Origin: Schistosoma haematobium
Lineage: Eukaryota; Platyhelminthes; Trematoda; Strigeidida; Schistosomatidae
Length of the DNA: 64,000 nt
NCBI RefSeq assembly: GCF_000699445.3
Contig: NC_067200.1
Coordinates: 15,258,510 to 15,322,509, forward strand
Direction: 5' to 3'
The position numbers were made by a program, and so were the translations under genes. Numbering within the stretch: the first letter of the stretch is position 1; each line of letters opens with the position of its first letter. Positions 11,820 to 23,994 of this stretch are shown here, in pieces. A model generated the notes under the pieces. The model had not been told where the DNA came from, searched no databases, and saw only the letters and a list, made by a program, of their open reading frames with translations.

Positions 11820-12579
11820 ATAATGGCCCACTGGTTTGAAGGTTCAGTGGTCGCTTCGGGCTCTTAAGGTACTGCTAGAATCTTGACTGAGCACTGTTGA
11901 ATCATTCATAATTTCCATCAATTTTCATACTAAAGACATTTAGTGAAATAAATTTATAAATCCGATGATCTTCACAATACAGTACACTAACAAATTATTT
12001 AACTCAATGTTAGGTTCATATCAAACATTGACATTACTCCTTGTACTACATATAGCTTACATCATACACGTATTGTTTTCTTTAAAGATAATCATCTTGT
12101 TAAGAAACTCATATGATAAATGAAAGTTCAATAACTGTATACTGTTAATAAAATAAATAATTAAACTGTTTTTCAGAAGCATCCTACTGTTGACATTATT
12201 TTTGAAGTTTGTTTTTTTCTTATCACTATGACTGTTTCAGTTGTTGTTCATGCAGAAAAGAAGTAAAAGAAAATAAACTAGTCCATATCTATTTGATCCA
12301 ACAGTCCACAACAACTAAATGAATATCTTTTTACAAAAGAGAAAAATCATTCAAACAATATAACAGCAAAATGTTCTTTAAAACACTGTTTACAGTTTCA
12401 TTGTATTTTATATGCAAGTTAATGTGTTAAATCATCCAAACATGATATGTTATATTATATTGCAAAATAATACCTACAAAATGTCAGATTTGACTCTCAA
12501 CAGAACTATTACACTGAATATTATCAAATGATTACTACTTATTAAAAGGGCATTTTGTGGAAATTTTAGTAAGATTATT

Positions 12580-12740
12580 GCACAGGACGACCGTTTCGTC
12601 CCAGTATGGGTCTCCTTAAATCCTGTGAGCGTGGATACACAATGATGAGGAGTCTTACACTAAGACGAAACGACCGCCTGGTGCTTTTAAGTTTTCCATG
12701 GTGGTCTAGATTTAATTGACTCATGAATTCAAGAATACGA
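12580..12740. mobile_element. Family B inverted ribozyme fragment
   Basis: A minus-strand ribozyme piece (GACCGTTTCGTCCC) adjoins a plus-strand one (12635-12690). The plus copy keeps five paired stem II bases (GTCTT/AAGAC) but its core starts ATGAGGA. Confidence 0.78.
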
Positions 12741-12839
12741 TTACTACTTAATTGAGATTCACCTTAATATCTGTTACAAACAAACCAATTACCAAACTAA
12801 TTCATTATTTCTTTTTGTTTCCTTGTTTTTCAGTGATTC

Positions 12840-13143
12840 TATATTAAACAAGAACACGAATGGGGACAACCGAATTTGTTTGAACACAAAATTACAGAAT
12901 CTCTTAGTAAAATCTGAGAATCATACAGTAAATACTTAATTTGCTAAATGTAAATTAATTATCCAAAACTTGACTGTTCTTTTTGCCAGTATCAGTCAGT
13001 AGTTTCAGATTTCATTGTTCGTGCATTTCTATACCAATTGCTTTCCCTTCCCGTTCTTTTTTGCTTGATCTTCTACTGAAATACATTCTATTCCTGACTA
13101 TCATTATATACTACTTATAAGGATATAAGTAGCTCATACTGCA
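12840..13143 (+). mobile_element. Small solo LTR, TSD ATTC
   Basis: Same family (AACAAGAACACGAATGGGGA inside). Flanked by ATTC (12836-12839, 13144-13147). Its start has drifted to TATATTAAAC. Confidence 0.75.
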
Positions 13144-13751
13144 ATTCTACAAACGATGCTAATTAAACGAAACTCCACTTCACAACTTGATTGTGGAAGA
13201 GACTGTTTTCTGTCTCTTTTACTATCAGATTCAGTCGAAATCATACTATTCATACTTTCCCAGTCACTTGTTCAGAAGAAAGAAATTAAATACGAAGATA
13301 ATATAATAACTAATACCTAAACATAAGCTAACTAGGTGACCCAAGTAGCGATGGAGATTTAAGTGTAGCTTTAGTCTACCAATCATAAATTTTGTGGTTT
13401 TCATTAGTGAAATAGTGAATACAAGTAGGTACTCGAAAAAGTTTTTCCTTCGGTATGAGATTATTTGTAAGTGAATTAATATTGTAGTGGACGAAAACTC
13501 AGTTGGAGAAAATCAGTTCATTGTTTAATACAAAATTACACAGTGCCTCCTTAAAGTATGAAAATCATACATTAAATACACTATTTACATACCTTTCTTC
13601 CATTGCCCCTTGCATATTTCACGATTCTTCTACTTGTATTTTTATTCCAATTGCTTTCTGTTTTCGTACTTGTACTCTTTAAATCAACCTTATATTCACA
13701 GGTTGAAATCATGAGTCAGTTGAAGCTAGACCACCATTGAAAACCTGGAAG

Positions 13752-13797
13752 CACTGGACGGCCGTTTCGTCCCGGTATGGGACTCCTCAGCAGTGCG
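13752..13797 (-). ncRNA. Hammerhead ribozyme, family B, intact
   Basis: Minus strand: stem I GCACTG, core CTGAGGA (N7 = G), stem II GTCCC/GGGAC (5 bp), CGAAAC, stem III ACGG/CCGT, cleavage after GTC, stem I partner CAGTGC. All paired. The B consensus has only four good stem II pairs, so the fifth C-G pair here strengthens the helix. Confidence 0.85.
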
Positions 13798-13883
13798 CAT
13801 CCACGATCCCGCACCACGCGGGGCTCGAACCCAGGACCTACTGGCTTCGCGCGCGAGCACTTAACCACTAGACCACTGAGCCG

Positions 13884-13929
13884 GCACTGCTGAGGAGTCC
13901 CATACCAGGACGAAACGGCCGTCCAGTGC
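13884..13929 (+). ncRNA. Hammerhead ribozyme, family B, intact
   Basis: Plus strand twin of 13752-13797: GCACTG, CTGAGGA, GTCC...GGAC, CGAAAC, ACGGCCGT, C, CAGTGC. Its 5' end coincides with the inversion junction. Confidence 0.85.
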
Positions 13930-14435
13930 TTCCAGGTTTTCAATGGTGGTCTAGCTTCAACTGACTCATGATTTCAACCTGTGAAAATTTCTAAAACTCT
14001 CCACAAAACCCATTCTGACAACCTTATATTGGCAAGCATTTTACTTCCGATTACTGTTGCATACTACGTATATCGATCAGCATAGGTAGCATATATCACA
14101 ATATGATCTCCACATAATGGAAGCCAAGAAATTAGAATATCACAGAAATTACATTACATCTAAATGCCTAAGTCGGTGAACAATACATTTCTGTATGCTT
14201 AAGAAAAGCTATATTGTCTTACGATAATAAAGATTTGTTTTAAATGTACAAAACCAATCAAATAATATTTTGTGACTTGTTATTTAAACTTTTTCAAGTT
14301 ATCTGAAATTTATTCAGTGTCCACGCGTATAAAGTTTGAGCACTCACGTTTGGTGTGGCACATACGGCAGAAAAGAAGAAAGTGACAAGGCGAGCAGAAC
14401 CATCGCAAGAACCACTGATTTAAAAAGGGGACGAG

Positions 14436-14747
14436 TGTGGTCTGTGCTACTTATATCGACATAATTAGTATATAACGCTAGTCAGGAATAGAATGTCTGG
14501 CAACAGAAGGTCAAGAAGATCAAAGAAGAAAGAATGGGAATAAAAAGCAATTGATACTGAAATGCAGGAACGTTGTTGTCTGAGACTATTTACTGACATC
14601 TACCAAAGGAGCAGTGAGTTTGATACAATTGATTGACATTTTGTAAATTAAGTATTCACTGCATGGCTCTCAGATTTTACTAAGACGTTCTGTAATTTTG
14701 TGTTCAAACAAATTCTATTGTCTCCACTTGTATTCACCTTCACTACA
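14436..14747 (-). mobile_element. Small solo LTR
   Basis: Reverse copy: TGTAGTGAAG at 14747 down to GACCACA at 14436. No target duplication seen. Confidence 0.7.
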
Positions 14748-14749
14748 TA

Positions 14750-17414
14750 TCCATCCTATCTGATAACACTTTTGGGGAGAACTGAAATTAAATAAATAAC
14801 GAATATGGATTATTGCACGTAATGACTGTCTTCTACATAAGAACTATTTGTTTCAACATTTGGTTGCTCAGAAGATGGAAGACATCAAAAAGGACATAAT
14901 ATTCCTGAAAATCTCTGTAGATGAAATCAAAATAACTACATCATTTCACTCTTCAGTTTAGTCTTTACGAAAATAAGCAAAAATCAAAATCGATTGTATA
15001 TAAAAATGTTCACGAAACTACTGTGTACTAAACCACTGTCGAACCACACGATGTTGAATTTAGAATTCGTTTAACAGAATGTGAATATCAGCCATTTTTT
15101 ATGAATACACTTTCAATGTATTTATATAAAGCTGTACATACTATATATATATACATGGTTTTATAGAGTGATGTTCTTTAAATAGTTATCATTAATTTAA
15201 GATATTTGCCACTAGGTTCATTCATATGCTTACATCTAGTTGTACTTGCGGAGAGAGCCATTGAACGAATAGTTTCAGAGTAGTTGAGTTCGGTTTTCAT
15301 CCAATACATTGATGAGGAAAGTTATATTTGTAAAATTCTCAACGATTGAACCTTGAGTAAATCTCACGTTCCGCGCGATAATCTGTTCCAAGCTTTTTCA
15401 AGGAAATATCAAACATCAATATTATCGAACATAAATACATGGTTTGCCAGTTAATTTTATACCAAATAAGTCATTCAACCATGTTAACAATATTGCAAGT
15501 GAGATTTGTAGTATTGATTATGAGGACTTGGGTGTAAAAAGTGGAGAAAATGATGTTAAATTGACAGCTGTATATATATCTGATTTGAGAGGAATTCACT
15601 GACTATTTATTACCTTTGATTAGTGATTTTAGATGAAATCAGACAATCGGATGAATGATATGAATCTAACACATCATAGTATGCATAAAATGAAGGTAAG
15701 TAGAAAAAGTAAATGTTTGTATTGGAAGCCTTCCTGAAGTTGGAACGTTTGCTCAACCGTATAGTCTATCTGTAAACCTTAGACCGTGTATTTTTACAAT
15801 ATCATCTACACTAGTTAAGATTGTAGTATCTCATATTATTAAGTTATTTGTAATGTTCTCATAAGTACAATGGACATGTTCACTCCTCTGTTTTGATCTA
15901 ATGTGCATGCCTTGCCAAGTACATTTAATTTACTATTGTTATCATGACTGTTTGTACTTTCCTATACGTTCTTTTCTTAGTTAACTATTATTTCAACCAT
16001 TTGTGGTTTTCACTCATTCGAATCTTAAACTTATACATACTCTACAAATCTTATGTAATATCATCAAATCAACGGCGAGACTATAATTTATGGACGAACC
16101 AATCAGATTTGCGATAAGTTTTGAATTTTGGCGCAAAATTAATTCATCCATTTGGCTAAACAGAGTTTCAACATTATAGCAGATGTCAGTTCGTGATGAA
16201 AACCTGAAATCTAATTTCTAACCCTAACAATCAACTGTAAATCATAATTCGAATTACTCACACTAGTTTAAAACCCTCATTTGGTTGTCGTATGTACGTG
16301 GACATTCTCAAGGTCACTCATGCGTCACTGAAAGCTCGTCCATAAATTATAGTCTCACCGGAATGCGGTTATAAACAGCTGATCTAAATCCATTAAATAG
16401 ACATGAATTCATATTTCTCTGTGTATTGATGGCGTTTTCGGTTTACTGAGATTCACAACAATAGCTAAATGTATGGTGCATTTCTCAGTTTCAAAATAGA
16501 ATAAACAACTCTCTCTAAATGTCAGCTGCTTTGCTTTAGAAATTTGTCCACAGAATACTTAGTGCTCACAATTGCGCTTCCTTTGTGTTGCCGCAACTAT
16601 CCTACAATCGATTCCGATTATGATTGATTTTGGTTGAGCCCTTTTATTAACTTACTTGACAGACAGTGTTGCTAGAACAGTAACGATTCGCATATTTCTT
16701 TGTACCATTATGATCACATGACAGACTTTAGTTAAAACGTTCATTACTCCATGTTTCATTCTCCCCTCCATCTATCTATGTTCTCAAATCCTATTTTGAG
16801 CTTTTGCTTTGTCTTGCTGTGCCCTTATGCGATTTGACTATAAATTTGCCCATGTAATTGCTTGCATATACATATTCACCTCTGCTACAAATTTGTTTAA
16901 TGTACCCATGGCTTTGCGATGTTTGCTATCCGCTAGTAAACTGTAGTTGCCGCTTCTCATTGCCTTCTGATTTCAAACACCGTTGAGGATTATGTAATAA
17001 CGGTTACAAGGGTGATAGATTAACGAAGTAAAGCTACTACAATATATTCAAAATTGACGACACACATCATTAACATCAATCCAATAGATCTATTCGTCAA
17101 ACACGTAATTTATTCTTCGAACTAGTTGTTCTATGACTATTCAACAAGTAATATGGGGAGCAATGGATTGAGAAAGAAATCTTTATTGTACTAAATAAAT
17201 ACGCTTCTTAAAAGTACTTACAAAATTAACTTACTGAAATAATACCAGTATGGTTCATTGATTACAATGATTTACAAAGCACAAATAATCAATTTCTCAA
17301 AGTACTTAATTTTGTTTCAACTTTTATTACTATGAACATGATAGCAGATTGTAATCAAAATTTCTTCCATCACCAATTATGATTTATTCAATGTGGAAAA
17401 TATTTATAAATAGT
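14750..17414. other. AT-rich DNA with one TIR element
   Basis: Apart from 16074-16359 there is no repeat or exon I can support. Short TA runs occur near 15141. Confidence 0.5.
16074..16359 (-). mobile_element. TIR element (MITE-like)
   Basis: GGCGAGACTATAATTTATGG ... ATAAATTATAGTCTCACC, body reversed relative to the 5.1 kb copy. Confidence 0.85.
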
Positions 17415-17880
17415 ATTCAGAGTGGGTTTTGTGGATAACATAGTAATTTTAATAGTTGAGGTCATGAGTCATTTGAAGCCACCATGGAAAACCTGGAAAC
17501 ACTGGATAGCCGTTTCGTCTTATTGTGGGACTCCACAGCAGTGCGCATCCACCATCCCGCCCTGTGAGATTCAAACCCAAGACCTATCGATATCGCACGC
17601 AAACGTTTAACCTCTAGACCACTGAGTCGGCCGGCACCCAACGGTGTTCATGTCTAACTTCAAACAAACCATGAAGTTGCGTAATCATCTTCATTTGTCT
17701 CCGGTGAGTAAGTGTCTCACACCAGACACGAATTAACCGCACTGGTCATGGCTTCTTAATAAAACTCCGAGAATCCTGTGTGTGGGATTGTGAATACGCA
17801 CTGATGAGGAGTCCGACAATAGGACGAAACGGATGTCCAGTGCTTCCAGGTTTTCAATTGACTCATGATCTCAGCTATTA
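17415..17880. mobile_element. Family B inverted copy, long
   Basis: Minus strand: tail, ribozyme (CTGTGGA, dead), head, leader down to about 17765. Plus strand: ribozyme (17785-17850) and tail. AAATAGT occurs at both edges as a weak target-duplication candidate. Confidence 0.82.
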
Positions 17881-18219
17881 AAATAGTTTTCAATTTAAAA
17901 TCAAGGTTTTATCTCCTATTTTGTTTAGAGAATAAAAAAAGAGTGGTGAAGTGCTCGTGCACCATGTTTAGAAAACAAATTCATTGATTTTTATTTCTAT
18001 GGTTATATTTTGGACATTTTACGAATGAGAAAAAAGGAATCATTCTAATGAAAAATGTTTCTGCTGTATACGTGTGGTCTAAATTTGTCATAGAAATTAG
18101 TGATGGTATGAAAGAAAACATTCACTTGAAGTCACGCATATTATTGTTTGATGATTGAAATGATTTATTTGGTGGGTTCATGTATTAGATAGTGAGAAAT
18201 CTTTATAATCTTGTAATTA

Positions 18220-18505
18220 CTACTGCAGTGAATGCTACTTTTATGGGTCGAAGTAAGTGGTATGTGACACCAGTCGAAAGTGTTAAATCTTGCAGCAGAG
18301 GGCTAAGAAGATCGAGTTGAAGAGAATAGAATGGAAAGCAGAAAGGAATCGTGAACTTGAAGTATCAAATATAGTGTGAAGGACAAATGATGAAAATTTG
18401 CAAATGAAGTATTCAGTAAATGGTTCTTATATTTTACCAAGACACTTTGCAATTTTGTACTAAAATATATTGGTTGTCCTTACTTGTGTTCTCGTCCACA
18501 GCAAT
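18220..18505 (-). mobile_element. Small LTR, diverged
   Basis: Reverse copy recognised by GAATAGAATGGAAAGCAG and GGTTGTCCTTACTTGTG near its start. Confidence 0.6.
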
Positions 18506-18587
18506 ACTAAATAATGGGTTTCAATTTTTCATGCTTATTTGTAATAAACTATTTATTGTGTATAAACTACGTACGATGCTAAATGGT

Positions 18588-18692
18588 TTTTATGGACTTT
18601 TGTTCTCTGAGCTAGATGGTTTGCTCATGAAGCTTTCATCATTCTTCTCTACACTCCAGCAAAATCATCCACCTGAGCTACAAATCTTCTCC
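18588..18692. mobile_element. Hairpin mini-element, third copy, 15-bp TSD
   Basis: Flanked by ACGATGCTAAATGGT (18573-18587, 18693-18707). Contains TTTTGTTCTCTGAGCTAGAT and ends CACCTGAGCTACAAATC. The hairpin partner is replaced by a longer middle. Confidence 0.82.
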
Positions 18693-18764
18693 ACGATGCT
18701 AAATGGTCGTATAAAAAAATGAAAAGACTGGTGTAGATTTATAAAACACAACAAATAAAATGAA

Positions 18765-19275
18765 AATTGACAATCAAAACAACTTTCAATTAATATCAAA
18801 GTCGGAATCTTCAATACGAACGTCAAGATAGTTCTACTGTACGGAGCTGAAACGTGGTGAACTACTACAATCATCATCAGGGAGGTACAAATATTTATAA
18901 ATGGTTGTCTATTCAAGATAATCAACATCCATTAGTCGGATACCATCTGCAACAACCTACTAGTGTGGGAGAGAACAAACCAGCTTCCAACTGAAGAGGA
19001 AATTATCAAAAGACGGTGGAAATGGATGGGAGATACATTACGGAAATCATCAGACTGCATTACGAGGCAAACGCTAACTTATATTCCAGAAGGGGAACGG
19101 TAAGGAGGAAGGCCAAAGAACACATTACGTCGAAAAATAGAACGAGATATGAAAAGGATGAATAACAACTGGAAAGAGCTGGAAAGGATTTAGCAGGACA
19201 GGGTTGGATGGAAAGTGTTAGTGGGGGTCCTATGCTACTCCACGAGGAGTTACAGGCGTAAGTAAGTAAGTAAAG
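18765..19275 (+). mobile_element. RTE LINE 3' fragment
   Basis: Older, diverged 3' end of the same LINE family. It shows ACTGTACGGAGCTGAAACGT, then the GGAAATGGATGGGAGATACA block (the RRWKWMGHTLRKS equivalent), and ends GTTACAGGCGTAAGTAAGTA. No target duplication could be recognised. Confidence 0.88.
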
Positions 19276-19429
19276 ATTAGTTTCACATTGAATAATAATA
19301 TAACTTCAAGCAAAGTAGAAATTAGTAGAATTCGTCAATATTTGTATCAGAAAAATATTGTATTCTGTAAGATTTATTAGTCATAACATTTAAGTAGGTT
19401 AGTTTCCTATTTTTAAAAGTTGAGACGCT

Positions 19430-19745
19430 TTGCCAAGCAAAGAGGAATAGTGGCTAGTAGTGAAACCCAGGACGCATGTTTCGTCTCATTTGGGACTCGT
19501 CAGCTGAATGTACCTACATCCCAGGGTTGATGTTCACTCCAGAACTCGAACCCAGTACCATTCACTTCAAACGCCATCGCGTTATTTACTTAGCTACTGA
19601 GTCCTGAAAACCACTTGCTTGTGCAATCGGGTGAAGTTTAAATTCACTTGATGTTGATTTCCTTGTATCTTCCCATTGTTATTTAGGAATTCAATTGATC
19701 AATCTCTTATTGGCATATATGCATCCTGTCCAGATATCCTAGTTG
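19430..19745 (-). mobile_element. Family A copy: tail-head-ribozyme-tail start
   Basis: Minus strand order: CAGGATGCATATATGCC tail, GATTGATCAATTGAATTCC, head with TACTGGGTTCGAG, ribozyme, then the tail start CTAGCCACTATTCC. Same permuted organisation as the 7.9-8.2 kb copy. Confidence 0.85.
19461..19515 (-). ncRNA. Hammerhead ribozyme, family A, core intact
   Basis: Minus strand: TCAG stem I, CTGACGA, stem II GTC...GAC (outer pair C-A mismatch), CGAAAC, a weak stem III (ACAT/GCGT), then C and CTGGG. This matches the published Sm-alpha hammerhead layout as I know it. Weak stem III makes activity uncertain. Confidence 0.75.
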
Positions 19746-20319
19746 TTACATTATTGCTCAAAATTTGATGTATTGAATTGTCAGAGTTGATGGAAACAAT
19801 GTTACTTTTTGTTTGTTTGTTTGTTTTAAATCACTTGAGAATTGTAAAATGATTAAGTATGAGAAATGTTATCATGTATAGTTAAAAATCGAAATCAATC
19901 AATGAATGGTAATCATTCAAGTTTATTATTAAAAAAAGTTCCTCTCTTTATTCATATTAGATAAATAAGTAATTGATAACATAATATAGATTATAAATTA
20001 ATGATAGCTTTTTAACTCAATAACAATTTATATTCAAGGGGGATACAATAATAAAATAGCATATAAAGGTGTTATTAACAACATATAATTGTATCCAATT
20101 ATTAAAATAATAACTATGTCCGATTATTTCATAGGAGAAGTTAAATTCAGCCCATCATTCTTTTTTCTTTCTGTTTCATTGTTTAATCAATTCACTGAAG
20201 TACATTTTCTTGTATCTATGATATCATTTGATAAAATTATGTCATCTTAGTTGTACTGATTTAACAAATGTGTATATCAATCTATTGAAATAAAGATGAT
20301 TACAATGTATTATCAGAAA

Positions 20320-20440
20320 GGGGTTTTTATGGATATTATATTAATTTTAATAGTTGAAATCATAAGTCAATTGAAGCTAAAGCTTAAGCGCTCGAGCGCG
20401 AGACCGATAGGTCCTGGGTTTGAATATCGCGACTACTGTA
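20320..20440. mobile_element. Family B fragment
   Basis: Minus-strand tail (AAAGGGGTTTTTATGGATAT) joined to a plus-strand head piece with GGTCCTGGGTTTGAA. Ribozyme deleted. Confidence 0.7.
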
Positions 20441-23400
20441 TTATTTATCTGCTCACTGTAATTTAAACACTTAATCCACCCGGTAAATTTTTTTATGAGT
20501 CTGATTGAGCACATGTCAATTTTTAATCTATTCTCCCATTGGTTGTAATACACTGACAATCAATAATTTATCCATACTTGATTAACACTCATAAATATTT
20601 ATGGAGTTTTAACATACACACACACTCTTGGTTTCCCTGTGTGCTTGCTTCCTGTACGCTAGCGGATTTTACCAATCTTTAAAAATAAACTATCTCTATA
20701 ATTGGTGTTCAAGCTTTTGAATAATGTTGAGTAAATCCATAATTCTACTAGGAGATTTAGCCTGCATTAAGTACTCAGTTAACGGGATACTATTTGTTGG
20801 AGTCAGATATAGGGGGAATTAGCCTCTACAAATACATCGTAATATGTTTGGAGGTTTCAAGTGACAGAAAAAGATTGAGTAATGATGTAAATGTTGTGTT
20901 AAGGAAATATGACGGTGAAAATAATTTACAAGTCAAACATATGTAAGATAAGTTTCCACTTGACAACTATTAAGCATAATTAAATATAGAGCATGAATTA
21001 AACATATAATCAGGATAGAGCCATCAGTAATTCGAATAGTTTCAGTTTGAATTGTGAGTGCAAATATAACATGTGTAATTTCTTATTCTCTCAAGAAACG
21101 AACACCAATTCCCGTGTATTTTTAATATGATTATTATCTTATTATTACACTTATCATTTTTAATCAGAATTGTTGTGATCACATTCACATTTCTCACTTC
21201 ATTTTTATAGTTATCAAGTGAAGGATTATCTTGTATATGCCTGGCTTGTATATTATTTTCATTATTATATTTCCTTAATACAACATTTACACCATTACTC
21301 AATCTTCTTTTATCACTTAAAACCCCTAAACATATTACGATGTATTCGTTTCCTATATTTCAGTAGACTAATACCAATCTAAATGAGATTACACACTTTC
21401 ATTAAATGATATTATCGACACAAGAAAACGTTTTTCATTGATTTATCATTATACGAACTTATCTGAATCCCACTTGAATTGTGTCACAGTTTGTGATAAC
21501 AAATGTAAACGGTTGTTCACTTCAGTACTCTAGAAGAAATGAATCCTTTCAAAAACTCTACTACATGTTTAAATGAAGTCATAAACATACATTTTTTTTG
21601 CAGAAAAAGAATCAGATCGATTGATAAATGAATGATCGCAAATTAACTTTTGTTGATGTATATATGATGGAAGTAAGTTTTGACTTAAGCTATTTGATAA
21701 TAAACTATATTTGTTCTGGGTTTTTCACTAATATTTCATTAAGATATTGACAGTCATGAAAAGTATATTTAGCTAAATATATAAACTTCGAACTGGATAT
21801 TGCAACAATTCAGAAGTGGCGTGTAGTAGCAAAAAGCAGTTTGAAAATATGAATAGTATATATATATGACGAGACTAGCTCGTATGTCACCTAAAACAAA
21901 TGCAGTATAAAAATCTTTATTTTCTCACAGTAATATTCTATACATTAAAGTATGTGTAGCTAGTCACATAGAATACTTCAAAACATTGTTTAATAACTTG
22001 TGTTTTATGTTATATCTCAGAAAACAGTCTGCAAATGTAAGGCAAATAGCAAATATGCCAGATTTTCTCTACCTTTAAGTGATGATCTAGTTATATCAAT
22101 TAGCTTGCGATTAATCTTTTAGTATAGATGAACTGACATAGTCAGGAATCTTTTATATTTGGTGGTTAAAAGCAGTTACCGTGGAACTCTGAATTTAGTG
22201 AAATGGTCAAATGTTCTCAGAGTAATGTATAGATTGAACGTCCAGCGAACTTCATAACTGTTAAGATTGTAGGATGCAGGCCTGTGACAACAAACGTCCA
22301 AGTTCAGGGTTTCTTACTGATCGTCTTCAATCTCATAATAATATCAAATATCACTTAACAGTAGACTAATGTAAATACGATTTTGCGGCTTTCGGAAATC
22401 AAATGCTGGGATGCTTAGATTCTGCTTCAATGATCCAATGGTTTTCATTGTAAATTATAAATGTTCATTTTACGCATAATTTTTGTGAAAAAATTATAAT
22501 TTTAGATGTTTGTAGTCAGTTAAATATGTTGACTGTCTCTTTGAGAAATTCGACGATACATCTTTCCGTTTTTCAATCCATCTAATCCTGTTGGTCCACT
22601 TTAAACTACCTTGAGCTATTGTGCTAAATATGTACGAAGTTGACACTTATATACATTTACACAAATCCTGTAGAAGTTATGCAACTAACTGGATATTTTA
22701 CTTACCGCTTTTTGATTTTCAGCAGTAAATTAACCCTTTTGATGAAGGAAGATCTCTTTTTTGAATGTCCTGCTGTGGGTGTTTCAGCCAGAATTACAAA
22801 ATGGTTGGGTTTTCGTTCAAAATGCCCTAGAATCATATAAATTATACATCAATATAGTTTTGTTTCATGTGATCACCTTCTAGAAAATGAATAACAGTAT
22901 AGTACAATAGTCGTGTATTTATGTTATACTTACGCTTAAGCCTTATACTAAAGGATCAAATAAATCTTTATACTTATCGTTCTCATTATTAATTTTACCC
23001 TGATATTGTATTTCCCAATTAAATTTCGAAACTGACAGAAAAACTGTACTCATATTTGCTAATGTACTATTATTTGAAAAAGGGAATACCGAATAAAACA
23101 ATGTTCCATCAAACTTATGTGATGTAACTTCAAGTTGTTTTCCTCAATTTCCTAACAACCATTTGATGTAATCAACAATTTCAAGCATTTTACAAAACTA
23201 AGCGATCTCGAAACCAGACTGATCATGAGAAAATTAATGAAAAAACAAAAAAAAATTTATGTTGTGATAACTTTTATATCAATTAGCAGTTATATATAAA
23301 ACTTAGTTATCCCAAAACGGTAGCAACTTAAATGGGTTAGCGCATATATAAAGGGGAGGAAACCTAAGAAGTTCATCTTTAGATGGTATTTGTCTATGTA

Positions 23401-23517
23401 TTCATCAAAGTACTTGTATTTTAATACCTTATACCCCTGCTTTTGTTTATAGATGGATTCATTTTCACAGTGATTGTCAATCAGATTTCCAATAGTCTAT
23501 AACTAAATCACTTTACC
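20441..23517. other. Longest repeat-poor stretch
   Basis: About 3 kb of AT-rich DNA without recognised repeats. Candidate intron or intergenic DNA; no exon could be supported. Confidence 0.5.
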
Positions 23518-23728
23518 ACTGTAGTGTATGAAAAAATGAATGGGGTCAACCAATATATTTTATGATTACACAGTTCTTTCATTAAATGTGAAAACTGTAC
23601 GTTCAATACTTCATTTGTAAATCCTGCATCAATTGTCTAGAACTCCATGGTTCCTTCATTGCCATAACAGTTGCTCTTTGTTCTCGTACTCTTCAATTCA
23701 ATCCTCCCAATCATTCGAGTTATTGTTT
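23518..23728 (+). mobile_element. Small LTR, 3' truncated at the Penelope fold-back
   Basis: TGTAGTGTATG then GAATGGGGTCAACC and the family body, stopping where the Penelope inverted arm begins. Confidence 0.65.
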
Positions 23729-23994
23729 AGCAGTGAAACGTCTTGTTTTAATATACTTCTAATAATCTTCATAGGAAAATTATTAAATTGTAAGATGTCA
23801 ATTACATTCTTTTTATTTATCCTCTTCCGATGTGATAATTTTGTTGGCCCTAAATCTTTTTAGAAGAGCTAACAAGATTATCACATCGGAAGAGGATAAG
23901 CAAAAAGAACAATAGAGTGTAATTAGTCTTACAATTTAATAATTTTCCCAGTAAGATTATTAGAAGTGCATTAAAACGAGACGTTTCACTGCCT
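23729..23994. repeat. Fold-back repeat at the Penelope 5' junction
   Basis: The arm 23729-23838 is an imperfect reverse complement of 23878-23994 (about 110 bp arms, 39-bp spacer). The inner end TTATCACATCGGAAGAGGAT is shared exactly. Inverted 5' pieces are a known outcome of Penelope and LINE insertion. Confidence 0.85.

Larger units (their letters stand above)
13697..14018. mobile_element. Family B palindromic insertion with 12-bp TSD
   Basis: Flanked by exact CAACCTTATATT (13685-13696, 14019-14030). The left part (to 13883) is a minus-strand copy running head to tail: A-box side near 13870, B box GGTTCGAGCCC near 13825, hammerhead, tail. The right part is a plus-strand hammerhead plus tail. 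13702-13796 and 13883-13977 are inverted repeats of about 95 bp with one mismatch. It lies inside a small LTR, whose two halves resume on either side. Confidence 0.92.
13483..14100 (+). mobile_element. Small solo LTR interrupted by a family B insertion, TSD ATAT
   Basis: TGTAGTGGAC to TATATCACA with ATAT on both sides (13479-13482, 14101-14104). Split at 13685-14030 by the palindromic family B element and its duplication, giving the insertion order LTR first, SINE later. Confidence 0.78.

Noticed and set aside
13716..13943. 75-codon minus-strand frame
   Set aside because: Translation of the family B palindrome.
12580..14018. Clustered short repeats resembling a CRISPR array
   Set aside because: Repeats are dispersed, inverted and of SINE type, in a eukaryotic genome.
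17785..17850. Hammerhead with a classical CTGATGA core
   Set aside because: The CTGATGA string is out of register with stem II; in register the core starts ATGAGGA, so it is a mutated copy.
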